Shown: positions 8,414 through 16,449 of the stretch, in pieces | Layout: every line of letters begins with the position of its first letter | Numbering within the stretch: position 1 is the stretch's first letter | Assembly: GCA_019633425.1 (NCBI GenBank) | Contig: WSUB01000367.1 | Coordinates: 1-16,449 of the forward strand | Length of the DNA: 16,449 bases | Source: Tulasnella sp. 424 | Taxonomy: Eukaryota > Basidiomycota > Agaricomycetes > Cantharellales > Tulasnellaceae | Direction: 5' to 3' | Notes under the pieces: generated by a model | What the model saw: the letters and a program-made list of their open reading frames with translations, nothing else | Told to the model about the DNA's origin: nothing | Databases searched by the model: none | Program-made: the position numbers and the translations under genes

Positions 8414-11051
8414 ATGCAAAAAGACGACAATCACGATGCTGGGCCTTCTGCGTTGCCTGGCTCCGAGTCACAGTCCGATTCGGACCACGATACCTCCTCT
8501 GGAGCATTCCCGCCGAGCGCTAAGCTGGTACGTCCACCGAACCTCAAGGGCAATTTTGACGACTAACGAAAACGACTTTGCTCATAGAGGGAGAAACTCA
8601 AGAAGCTTGCTAATCAGCGACTTGACGTCTCCTCTATCGAATTCGTTAACGGCGCCCCCGAATTCCATGGAAGCTATGCATCAGTTTCACGAGGCTTCAT
8701 GGTCTCTCCTCCAGGTGGTAAAGACAGACCAGATCTATTTCATAGGACCAAAAACAAAATTCTCGGCTGGCTTGGTCCTGCCGCGGGAACGTCTCGGCGG
8801 GGGAAGGTCGGCGCTACTTTGCCTTTCGGGTCACCGGCACTGACGATGAGCGGCTCATGAATTCGACCTTGCAGGATGTAGCAGTGAAGAAAATGAACAT
8901 GTCCGATGAACCAGCGCGGATATTAGGCGTAAGAAGACTCCGACCGTCACGTTGTGGTTTCAGCGCTAAGGTCTTTCGTTCAGTTAACACTCAGGGAAGC
9001 CGAATTCTTGGCCGCACTCTCTCACGAAAACATCATTAAGCTCGAAGGATTCGTCGAGGACGTGTCCAAGAAGGTAGTCTGGCTAGTCTTTCCCTGGGCG
9101 GAGAACGGAAACTTGAAGAGCTTTATCGCGTCAGCAGAATGGGAGATTCCCGAACGAATCTGTCTGGTACGATCGAGCTACTTTTCTTCGACTTACTTCT
9201 GACACTCTGCATTCCAGATTTACGAAGTGGCTAGAGGTGTCGAATACCTCCATAGCCGACAACCCCCCATCCGCCACGGCGACCTCAAATCTGTACGTTC
9301 TGAGAGCATCCTATTGAACCACTGGCAAACATCGCTCTGAATTTTCAGATAAACATATTGGTCAACTCCGAGTATCGCGCGGTAATTACCGACTTTGGAT
9401 CCGCTCGCCGTCAAACAACCGAAGATCCAGACGGGGAGATAACCGAGGATCCAGATGGAGAGATAAGCCATGCCGAAAACAAACCGCCACCAGCCCTGTC
9501 ACTTGAACCAACGTTCTCCGCTGCGACAAATACCATGACCTTAACACTGAAGGGTGATCATTTCACGCTTCGTTGGGCTGCTCCGGAGCTGTTGAACAAA
9601 AAGAAAGCCACCCTTGCGATCGATATCTGGGCATTGGGATGTGTAGTCTATGAGGTATGTCTCAGGTTCTATTTTATGATCGCGATGGAGTCTCCAAAAC
9701 GAACTCCGGTATAGGTGATGACAAACTCGATTCCGTTTCAAGACGTCAAAGCGGACACCGCTGTCATGGTACGGGTCATTATGGGAGATCTCCCATCCAT
9801 CACGAATGATGCTCGCATGGCATTGATCAAAGCACTGTGTTCCCTCGCCCTTGCGTGCTGGAGCCAGGACCCACGGAAACGACCGACCGCTGAGGATTGC
9901 CGAAAGTCAATCGAATGGATGGTGAGTCATGTTGATATGGCGCCAATTACAGGCAATTGACCAAAGTTTGATAGCCTATGATTCCGCCAAACCCGATACG
10001 GACCGCAGATGCAGCAGCTTCTAGAGCTCGCTCCCCAGCGCTTCTGATGCAATTGGGACATATGTACGGGAAGCAGGGTGACTACATGAACGCGACGAAT
10101 TTCTACACCAAAGCCTTGGGAAGCTACAGAGAAGCCGGCGACAGCAAAGGAAAGGCGGCAGCGCTGGCCGAGCTGGCGCAGGTGCATCGGGTTCGAACCG
10201 AGTACAGCCAAGCCGTTCCGTTATACTCCGAAGCCCTCCAAATTCACACCGACATCGGCGACAGGCAAGGGAGGGCCTACATTCTTTGGAGTCTCGCTGA
10301 AGTGCATCGCCTTCGAAACGAGTACAGCCAGGCCGTCACATTCTTCTCCGAGGCCCTCCAAATCCGCACCGACATCGGCGACAGGCAAGGGAAAGCCGAC
10401 GCTCTTTTGAGTCTCGCGAAGGTGCATCAGGTTCGAAACGAATACGGCCAGGCCGAGACATTCTACTCCGAGGCCCTCCAAATCCGCACCGACATCGGCG
10501 ACAGGGGAGGGAGAGCCGACGCTCTTTCCGGTCTCGCTGACGTGCATCGGCTTCGAAACGAGGAGAGCCAGGCCGTCACATTCTACACCGAGGCCCTCCA
10601 AATCTGCACTGACGTCGGCGACAGATATAGGAGGGCCTACGCTCTTTGGGGTCTCGCTGTGGTGCATTCGGCTCGAAAGGAGTACAGCCAGGCCCTTCCA
10701 TTCCTCTCCGAGGCCCTCCAAATCCGCACTGACATTGGCGACAGATTCGGGAGAGCCGTTACTTTGCTGAGTCTTGCCCACGTGCATCTGTCTCAAAAGG
10801 AGTATAGCCAAGCCGCCAATCTCTTTTCGGAGGCCCTGGAAATCTGTACCGATATCGGGTACCGATCCGGCAGAGCTCACTCTCTGTTGGGCCTTGGTGA
10901 CGTGCATCGCGGTCAGGGCAACTACGGGGACGCAATTGGCCCTTATACAGAGACTGCAGAGATCTTCGAACAAATCGGAGATGCTCGCAATGCCGCTTTC
11001 GCTTCCAACCAAGTTGCTCAATGCGAAGAGAAGCTACGTGACAGTTCCTGA
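8414..11051 (+). CDS. Kinase-TPR fusion protein, copy B
   Basis: Same architecture as copies A and C, about 744 aa. Exons: 8414-8527, 8588-8806, 8875-8928, 8984-9166, 9218-9292, 9349-9654, 9715-9921, 9975-11051; all introns GT-AG and all phases close. Start ATG 8414 is in frame (MQKDDNHDAG) and replaces the ancestral start lost by ATG to ATC at 8358, so the N-terminus is 16 residues shorter than in copy C. Kinase motifs: HGSYASVSRG, VAVKKMNM, LREAEFL, HGDLKSINIL, DFGSAR, WAAPELL, DIWALG and CWSQDPRKRPT. Exon 6 is 24 bp longer than in A and C because of a direct duplication at 9418-9465, in the activation segment. Eight TPRs follow. No frame break is seen, so this copy could be functional. Confidence 0.8.
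9418..9465 (+). repeat. 24-bp tandem duplication in the activation segment of copy B
   Basis: Two adjacent 24-bp units (9418-9441 and 9442-9465) each encode TEDPDGEI. They differ at three third-codon positions. Copies A and C have one unit. The change keeps the frame and lengthens the acidic linker between DFG and APE by eight residues. Confidence 0.9.
10038..10997 (+). repeat. Eight tandem 120-bp TPR-coding repeats (copy B)
   Basis: Eight repeats of exactly 40 residues in one exon, with elements LAEVHRLRNEYSQA, FYSEALQI and TDIGDRxGRA. The last three units align one-to-one with the last three of copies A and C. The unit with ALEA followed by a TDIG motif found in A (repeat 5) and C (repeat 6) is missing from B, so B has gained and lost units separately. 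Confidence 0.9.
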
Positions 11052-11601
11052 GGGCATTCGAGCTTCAGGGAGGTCGATATTTGATTCGAGACAGAAGTTC
11101 AACACACGTACGTGGCCCCCGAGTTTCATTCCTTTATGGTCTGTTAACCGAACGGCCCACTCTTCATCTCCACCTTCTGTGTTAGTAGAAGTATTCCAGC
11201 AGGCTTTCGTCTCGATCCAAACTCCCTTCTGTTTCCGTTATGTCGTGAACGTCGCAAACATCCTAATCGTTCGATATATGTAATGACACAAATGATTCTG
11301 AACAACGCGAGCAGGAAGCTAATTCTACGGCAGCACCGTCGCAAACTGAAAAATGGGGCTCATCGTCAACGACTCTCAACGCTCCCCCCTCTTCACTACT
11401 TAATGCCTTTGTCCTATCCTTTCGCTTGCCTCCGTTTTAGCTCCACTTTCCCTCCACCGAATTCCCATCCGCGAGCCCTTCCCGTCCATCCACTTCCTCC
11501 CGAATAGTTTGGTCGTTGAAGCGTCCTCAGCTATCCATTGACACTGAGAATTGAGCGAAGGGAGGAAGGGAGAGCAATGCTTGTGCGATGCCTATAATTC
11601 C
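11052..11601 (+). other. Conserved 3' flank of unit B
   Basis: Homologous to the flanks after copies A and C and without a supported gene. The start of the flank keeps the motif GAGCTTCAGGGAGGTCGAT, which in copy A is still inside the reading frame. The C-terminal tails of the three proteins therefore differ because of small indels around the stop codon. Confidence 0.5.
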
Positions 11602-12459
11602 CGCTACGTTAGTAGAGGGGTTTTCTGGTGGGGGGACGACACGCAGGCAAAAATCCCGCTACCTTTACAGCAGCTGATCGCGTCACAACGTCCTAGCCGT
11701 GGCCGAGGGTTTGACAGAGCACAGCACGCAGGACCAGTGAGCTGTGCAATGGCAGCGTCAATTCGCTAAGACCGAGTCTTGCGGGCCCTGCGACTGGTTG
11801 GTTATTGCAAATTCCCGCTGTACAAATGTGCCCAAGTTTCTTACCATGTCATCCTTTGTTCCCATATATAAACCCCTTGTGTCGATCCTGGCTACGGTCA
11901 AGCCTCGGACTATATCAGATTTCCCGTCTATCTGTCAATCTCTCTCTCACGCGGCCTAACGACACCTGGGGGAGCGAAGGAGGAGAGTCTCGGCGACCGG
12001 CGGAGCCAGTCGGCGAACTTGATGCCTTCGCCTGGACATTATCCTACCGTCATAGAGTGACTAGAATAGTAAAGAACCGAGTATATACGACTAACGGTTT
12101 GTTTAACGCTATGACGGCGGGCAATGGCGAGGCCTGGCAGGTAGTAAACAATCGTATCGCTAAATTTGGGGATGTGTGAAAAGAGCGGTGGGATACCTCG
12201 GTTGCTACAGTTATGCCAGCGACCAAACGGCTCGTAAAGACTAATGCAATACAGCTTTCTGACATAGGCAACACACACTCTCTGCCTATCGCCAGTGCGT
12301 GGTAACATTGAATGCCCAGGCTAGCTACTGGGCTGGGATCTGGCTCGTCCGACCGTGATCTATCTAAGTTGATCACCCCTGCGCTGAATGCACTCCGATA
12401 CGATGCTCTAACGTAGCGGGCTCTTGCCGGGCAAGCACGGCGTTACGCACAGGTTGCTC
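11602..12459. other. Spacer between units B and C, no gene supported
   Basis: Short open frames only, none with recognisable motifs. The central part looks LTR-promoter-like (see 11865). Two small perfect hairpins (GCCCAG/CTGGGC at 12314-12333 and CTTGCC/GGCAAG at 12423-12435) are visible but have no T-run or partner sequence, so I assign no function. Confidence 0.4.
11865..11872 (+). promoter_or_regulatory. TATA box of a possible LTR remnant
   Basis: TATATAAA is followed within about 80 bp by a CT-rich run (CTGTCAATCTCTCTCTCACG, ending near 11951) and then by a GC/GA-rich stretch (GGAGCGAAGGAGGAGAG). This order of TATA box, pyrimidine run and leader is like the end of a fungal LTR plus its leader. 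No second LTR, TG/CA ends or target duplication could be recognised, so a solo LTR is only a possibility. Confidence 0.3.
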
Positions 12460-12561
12460 AACAGGCTACTAGTACTGTCTACTTCCCTTTATCTCATGGC
12501 CCGTGACCGTGTGAGACCTGGCGACGACACCTCAACTTCATCGCATGGCCTTGCAAGGAAC

Positions 12562-13005
12562 ATAATTAATGCCGCCGGCCTGTCGACAACCCCCTTTTTT
12601 TTTACCTCTGTACCGCAAGCAGCAGCTGAAACATATAGCGAGGGTCATTACAGGTAAAGGAACAGGACGGGAAGGACAGAAAACACAGTATAAATTCGAA
12701 CAGCATGAGAAAGAACAAGCGAGAGAAAAATGGGAAATGTGAGTCGGTAGAATGGACGAAATGAAAAAGCAGAACTTGCGGAGAGAAACAGCGGAGATCA
12801 GAGGTTTGGCTTTGGATGGGGCGGACGAACACGTGACCAGGACGGTCAAAGCGATGAGGGAATACAGGAGTCGAACAAAGGGGGAGCAAGCGCAGACGAA
12901 GCACTCAAAGTAGGATGTGGGAAGAGTGGAGACGTGTGGAAATTGGGGCACGGAATACTGGTTTGACGACCCTTGCCTGTTCGTTTGAAAATAGAAGGTA
13001 GGGGC
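12562..13005. mobile_element. ~450-bp insertion in the upstream flank of copy C
   Basis: In unit A the sequence reads TTGCAAGGAACG then TTCTATGG. In C, TTGCAAGGAAC (12551-12561) is followed by foreign sequence and homology resumes at CCAAGGAGATTCTGTGG (13005 on). CAAGGA therefore flanks both sides, as an imperfect target duplication of 6-8 bp would. Unit B also lacks the insert. The insert has a T9 run near its left end (12595-12603) and is purine-rich on the + strand. A frame with a stop at 12740 and an ATG at 12752-12913 (MDEMKKQNLRRETAE, highly charged) is unassigned. It could be a non-autonomous element or a captured exon; no terminal inverted repeats were seen. Confidence 0.5.
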
Positions 13006-13136
13006 CAAGGAGATTCTGTGGAAGCTAAATTAAAAACGCCCAGCTACAACACCAATGCGGCGTGCTCATCGTTACCCTTGCGGAGAAAGGCAGGTAGAGG
13101 TGCAAGCTGTCCCGGGTGAATCCGAGAGGACTCCTC

Positions 13137-13232
13137 CGTCCTTTTATCCCCCTCCCGCGCACAATCCACTACTCATTCCCCCGTAAACACTCCATCAGCT
13201 TCCCACCTCCTTTCACCTCTCTTACTAAGCCG
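13137..13232 (+). promoter_or_regulatory. Pyrimidine-rich leader of kinase-TPR gene C
   Basis: CT-rich tract (CCTTTTATCCCCCTCCCGC, CCTCCTTTCACCTCTC) ending directly at the start codon 13233. It is homologous to the leaders of A and B. A TATA-like TAAATTAAAAA lies near 13026. Confidence 0.4.
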
Positions 13233-16019
13233 ATGCAAAAACGGCGATTCTTATCGTCCCTTAGGATCTTCTCGCTTAGATCCTCTAGGCCAAAAGACGA
13301 CAATAGAGATGTCGGGCCATCCGCGTTGCCTGGCGCACAGTCGGATTCGGACCATAATACTTCCTCCGGTGCATCCCCGCCGAGCGCTAAGCTGGTATGT
13401 CCTTCCCAAACCTCAAGGATAATCTCAATGACTCGTCAAAACTATTTTTTCTCATCTAGAGGGAGAAACTCAACAAGCTAGCGAATCAGCGAATTGATCT
13501 CTCCGCTGTCGAATTCGTCAACGGCGCCCCCGAGCTGCGTGGAGGTTATGCAACTGTTTCACGAGCCCTTTTGGTCTCTCCCTCCAGTGGTCATGACATA
13601 ACGAACCAATCCGATCCGATCAAAACGGACGGTCTCGACTTACCTGGCCCTGCTGGAGCAGCGTCTCGGCAGCAAAAGGTCGGTACTCCTCTGCCTTTCT
13701 GGCCATTGGCAGTGACGATGAGCGGCTCATCGATACGACCTTACAGGATGTAGCAGTGAAGAAAATGAACATATTAGGAGACTCAACGCGGATATTAGGG
13801 GTAAGAAGTCTCGGACTAATCACGTGGTGGTTCCAGCGCTAAGGTCTTTCGGTTCAGTTGGCACTCAGGGAAGCAGAATTCTTGGTCGGACTTTCTCACG
13901 AAAACGTCATCGAGCTCGAAGGATTCGTCGAGGACTTGTTCAAGGATGTAGTGTGGCTGGTCTTTCCCTGGGCGGAGAACGGGAACTTGAAGAACTTTAT
14001 CGAGTCAGCAGAATGGGAGATCCCCGAACGAATCTGCCTGGTACGATCGAACTGCATTTCTTCGACTTACCTCTGACTCGCTGCCTTCCAGATTTACGAC
14101 GTGGCTAGAGGTGTCGAATACCTCCATAGCCGACAACCCCCAATCCGCCACGGTGACCTCAAATCCGTACGTTCTGAAAGCATCCTATTGAACCACCGGC
14201 AAACATCGCTCTAAATTTCCAGATAAACATATTGGTCAGCTCCGAGTATCGCGCGGTAATTACCGACTTCGGATCCGCCCGCCGTCAAACAACCGAGGAT
14301 CCAGAGGGGGAGACAACCCATGCTGAAAACAAACCGCCACCAGCCCTATCGCTTGAACCGACATTCTCCGCTGTGACCAATACCATGACCTTAACACTGA
14401 AGGGCGATCATTTCACGCTTCGCTGGGCGGCTCCGGAGCTGTTGCACAAAAGGAAAGCCACCCTTGCAATCGATATCTGGGCATTGGGATGTGTAATCTA
14501 TGAGGTATGTCTCGGGTTCTATCTTATGATCACGATGAAGTCTCAAACATGGGCTCCGGAACAGGTGATGACGAACTCGATTCCGTTTCAAGACGTCGAG
14601 GTGGACACCGCTGTCATGATCCGGGTCGTTATGGGGGATCTCCCCTCCATCACGGACAACGCTCGCATGGCATTGATTAAGGCACTGTGTTCCCTCGCAC
14701 TCGCGTGCTGGAGCCAGGACCCCCGGAAACGACCGACTGCCGAGGATTGCCGAAAGTCAATCGATTGGATGGTGAGTCATGCTGATATGGCGCTAGTTAC
14801 AGGCAATTGACCAAAGTTTGAATAGCCTATGATTAGGCCAAACCCGATACGGACGGCAGATGCAGCGGCTTCTAGAGCTCGCTCTCCAGCGCTTCTGACG
14901 CAACTGGGAGAGATGTACGGGAAGCAGGGTGACTACATGAACGCGACGGATTGCTACACCAAAGCCCTGGGTAGCTACAGAGAAACCGGCGACAGCAAAG
15001 GAAAGGCGGCAGCCCTGGCCCGGCTGGCGCAGGTGCATCGGCTTCGAAACGAGTACAGCCAAGCCGTTACGTTATACTCCGAAGCCCTCCAAATCCACAC
15101 CGACATCGGCGACCGGCGAGGGAGAGCCTTCATTCTTTGGAGTCTCGCTGATGTGCATCGGGTTCAAAACGAGTTCAGCCAGGCCGTCACATTCTACTCT
15201 GAGGCCCTCCAGATCTACACTGACATCGGCGACAGGAAAGGGAGAGCCGACGCTCTTTGGGGTCTCGCTTATGTGCATCAGACTCGAAACGAGTACAGCC
15301 AGGCCGTCACATTCTACACCGAGGTCCTCCAAATCTGCACCGACATCGGCAACAGGCAAGGGGGAGTCGACGCTCTTTCGGGTCTCGCTGAGGTGCATCA
15401 GGCTCGAAACGAGTACAGCCGGGCCGTCAAATTCTACACCGAGGCTCTCCAACTCTGCACCGACATCGGCGACAGGCATAGGAGTGCCTACGCTCTTTTC
15501 GGTCTCGGTGAGGTACATCGGCTTCAAAACCAGTACAGCCAGGCCATTATGTCCTACTCTGAGGCCCTAGAGGCCTTCACGGATATTGGCGACAGGTATG
15601 GGAGAGCCAACGCTCTGCAGGGCCTCGCTATGGTGCATTTGGCTCGAAACGAGTCCAGCCAGGCCCTTCCATTCCTCTCTGAGGCCCTCCAAATCCGCAC
15701 CGACATTGGCGACAGATTCGGGAGAGCCATTACTCTGCGGAGTCTTGCCGGCGTGCATCAGTCTCAAAAGGAGTATAGCCAAGCCGTCACACTCTTTTCA
15801 GAGGCCCTGGAAATCTGTACCGATATCGGGGACCGAGACGGCAGAGCTCGCTCTCTGTCGGGCCTTGGCGACGTGCATCGCGATCAGGGCAACTACGGGG
15901 ACGCAGTTGGCCTTTATACAGAGGCTGCAGAGGTCTTTGGAGAAATCGGAGACGTTGAAAATGCGGCTTACGCTTCCGAACAAGCTGCTGAAGTCTCAAT
16001 GCTAGGGGAAGCTACGTGA
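13233..16019 (+). CDS. Kinase-TPR fusion protein, copy C
   Basis: The best preserved copy, about 791 aa. Exons: 13233-13394, 13460-13678, 13747-13800, 13858-14040, 14092-14166, 14223-14504, 14565-14771, 14826-16019, with GT-AG introns of 51-68 bp and all phases closing. N-terminus (residues 1-54) is basic then Ser/Pro/Ala-rich. Kinase: degenerate loop RGGYATV (about 83-89), a linker of roughly 40 residues, VAVKK (about 129-133), alpha-C LREAEFL, HGDLKSINIL, DFGSAR, an acidic insert, WAAPELL, DIWALG and CWSQDPRKRPT. All key residues (Lys, Glu, catalytic Asp, DFG Asp) are present, so an active kinase is expected. Nine TPRs follow. Intron 6 (60 bp) is open and in frame, so retention would add 20 residues. 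Substrate and ligand are unknown; a role as intracellular sensor kinase is inference. Confidence 0.85.
14889..15968 (+). repeat. Nine tandem 120-bp TPR-coding repeats (copy C)
   Basis: Nine exact 40-residue repeats, one more than in A and B. Repeats 2-5 are mutually most alike at the DNA level (GTACAGCC, ACATTCTAC, CACCGACATCGGCGACAGG blocks), which fits recent unit expansion. Repeats 6-9 match the terminal four of copy A in order. Residue changes fall mainly at the helix-turn positions before EYSQA and around FYSEAL. Confidence 0.9.
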
Positions 16020-16449
16020 CGGTTCCTGGGGGCATTCGAGGTTTAGGGAGGTTAATATTTGATTTGAGACACAATCACGTATGTGGTCCCCGAATTTCGT
16101 TCCCGTATGGGCTTTTGGCCGAACGGCCCACTCTTCATCTCCGCCTTCTTTGTTAGTAGAAGTATTCCAGCATGCTTTCGTCTTGATCCCAACTCCCTCG
16201 TGTTTCTGTAATGTCGTGAACGTCACATACATTCTAATCGCTCGATGTAATGACACAAATGATTCTGAACAACGAGAGCAGGAAAGTGATTCTACGGCAG
16301 CATCGTCGCAAACTGGGAAGTGAGTCTCATCGTCAACGACTCTCAGCTCCCCCTTTGCGGTCTTGCCGACATTGTCCCTCCACCTGTTCCCATCCGCGAG
16401 CACCATTTCGTCCATCCACTTCTTCGCGAATATGAGGTTTGGTCGTTGA
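16020..16449 (+). other. Conserved 3' flank of unit C (cut by window end)
   Basis: Homologous to the 3' flanks of A and B, with no gene supported. Relative to A it carries several small deletions (for example around 16060-16075 and 16360-16380). The match continues to the final base, so further unit sequence lies outside the window. Confidence 0.5.

Larger units (their letters stand above)
8086..11601 (+). repeat. Duplicated unit B (flank + kinase-TPR gene + 3' flank)
   Basis: Second copy of the unit at 657-4197. The shared sequence begins at about GTGGCGCGTGACC (8089), some 50 bp further inside the unit than in A and C, so the left end of B is shorter. The right end matches unit A through GCGTCCTCAGCTATCCA (about 11520) and fades near 11601. 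Confidence 0.75.
12460..16449 (+). repeat. Duplicated unit C (runs to the window end)
   Basis: Third copy of the unit. The left edge AACAGGCTACTAGTAC matches unit A at about 657, and the first 100 bp are nearly identical to A. It is interrupted by an insertion of about 450 bp (12562-13005) and then continues collinearly. The right side still matches A and B at TTTGGTCGTTGA when the window ends, so its end is not seen. Confidence 0.75.

Noticed and set aside
3003..10440. GGTTCGAAAC motifs like a tRNA gene internal B box
   Set aside because: They recur at a fixed place in the TPR units encoding VRNE and have no A box or cloverleaf around them.
10221..11021. Long antisense open frame (266 codons) over the TPR repeats of copy B, and similar ones over A and C
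   Set aside because: It is a mirror of the 120-bp repeat: with no stop in one unit's antisense frame the whole array stays open. Residues repeat with period 40 and the sense frame has the TPR consensus.
12423..12435. Perfect hairpin CTTGCC-G-GGCAAG as a terminator
   Set aside because: No T-run follows and bacterial-type terminators are not expected in a fungal chromosome.
12538..13008. Minus-strand frame of 156 codons over the insertion upstream of copy C
   Set aside because: Cys/Ser/Phe-rich translation expected from the complement of a purine-rich stretch; it crosses the insertion edges on both sides.
1..16449. CRISPR array, bacterial operon or prophage
   Set aside because: The only regular repeats are coding TPR units without spacers, and genes are intron-rich and eukaryotic.

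Overview
The window looks like chromosomal DNA of a filamentous basidiomycete (Agaricomycetes; my guess is the Cantharellales/Rhizoctonia relatives, which is inference). The evidence is genes split by many 51-68 bp GT-AG introns, pyrimidine-rich leaders just before start codons, recognisable fungal MAU2-like and RPN6 sequence, and fusions of a TKL-like protein kinase to tetratricopeptide (TPR) repeats. There is no bacterial-style gene organisation.

Layout. Three paralogous units on the + strand each carry one eight-exon kinase-TPR gene with conserved upstream and downstream flanks: unit A (about 657-4197), unit B (about 8086-11601) and unit C (about 12460 to the window end). Exons 1-7 encode a short low-complexity N-terminus and a complete kinase domain with VAVKK lysine, alpha-C glutamate, HGDLK, DFG and APE motifs. 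One long last exon encodes 8, 8 and 9 perfect 40-residue TPR repeats in A, B and C. The intron-exon structure is the same in all three copies, with matching phases. The N-terminal exon is decaying or re-starting in different ways: copy A has a frameshift with a rescue start, and copy B has lost the ancestral ATG and uses a downstream one.

Between A and B (about 4.2-8.09 kb) is a patchwork of broken pieces of ordinary genes: an unidentified + strand gene (4600-5187), an internal piece of a MAU2/Scc4-like cohesin loading factor (about 5105-5955), a 5'-truncated RPN6/PSMD11 proteasome lid subunit (about 5972-7557) and a minus-strand exon fragment (7606-8034). The MAU2 and RPN6 pieces have several one-base indels, mostly in homopolymers, and RPN6 also has a damaged splice donor. 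They are either pseudogenes or suffer from sequencing error. MAU2 and RPN6 are joined without their own 3' and 5' ends, so a rearrangement is likely.

Between B and C (about 11.6-12.46 kb) there is no convincing gene, only a TATA-like, LTR-promoter-like stretch. Unit C also carries a roughly 450 bp insertion in its promoter-side flank that A and B lack.

The kinase-TPR array is the main biological interest. It has the layout of a tandemly duplicated family of sensor kinases, in which a conserved output domain is joined to a repeat array that changes by unit turnover. This resembles fungal NLR-like receptors with high-identity repeats. A function in self/non-self or symbiont/host sensing is inference only.
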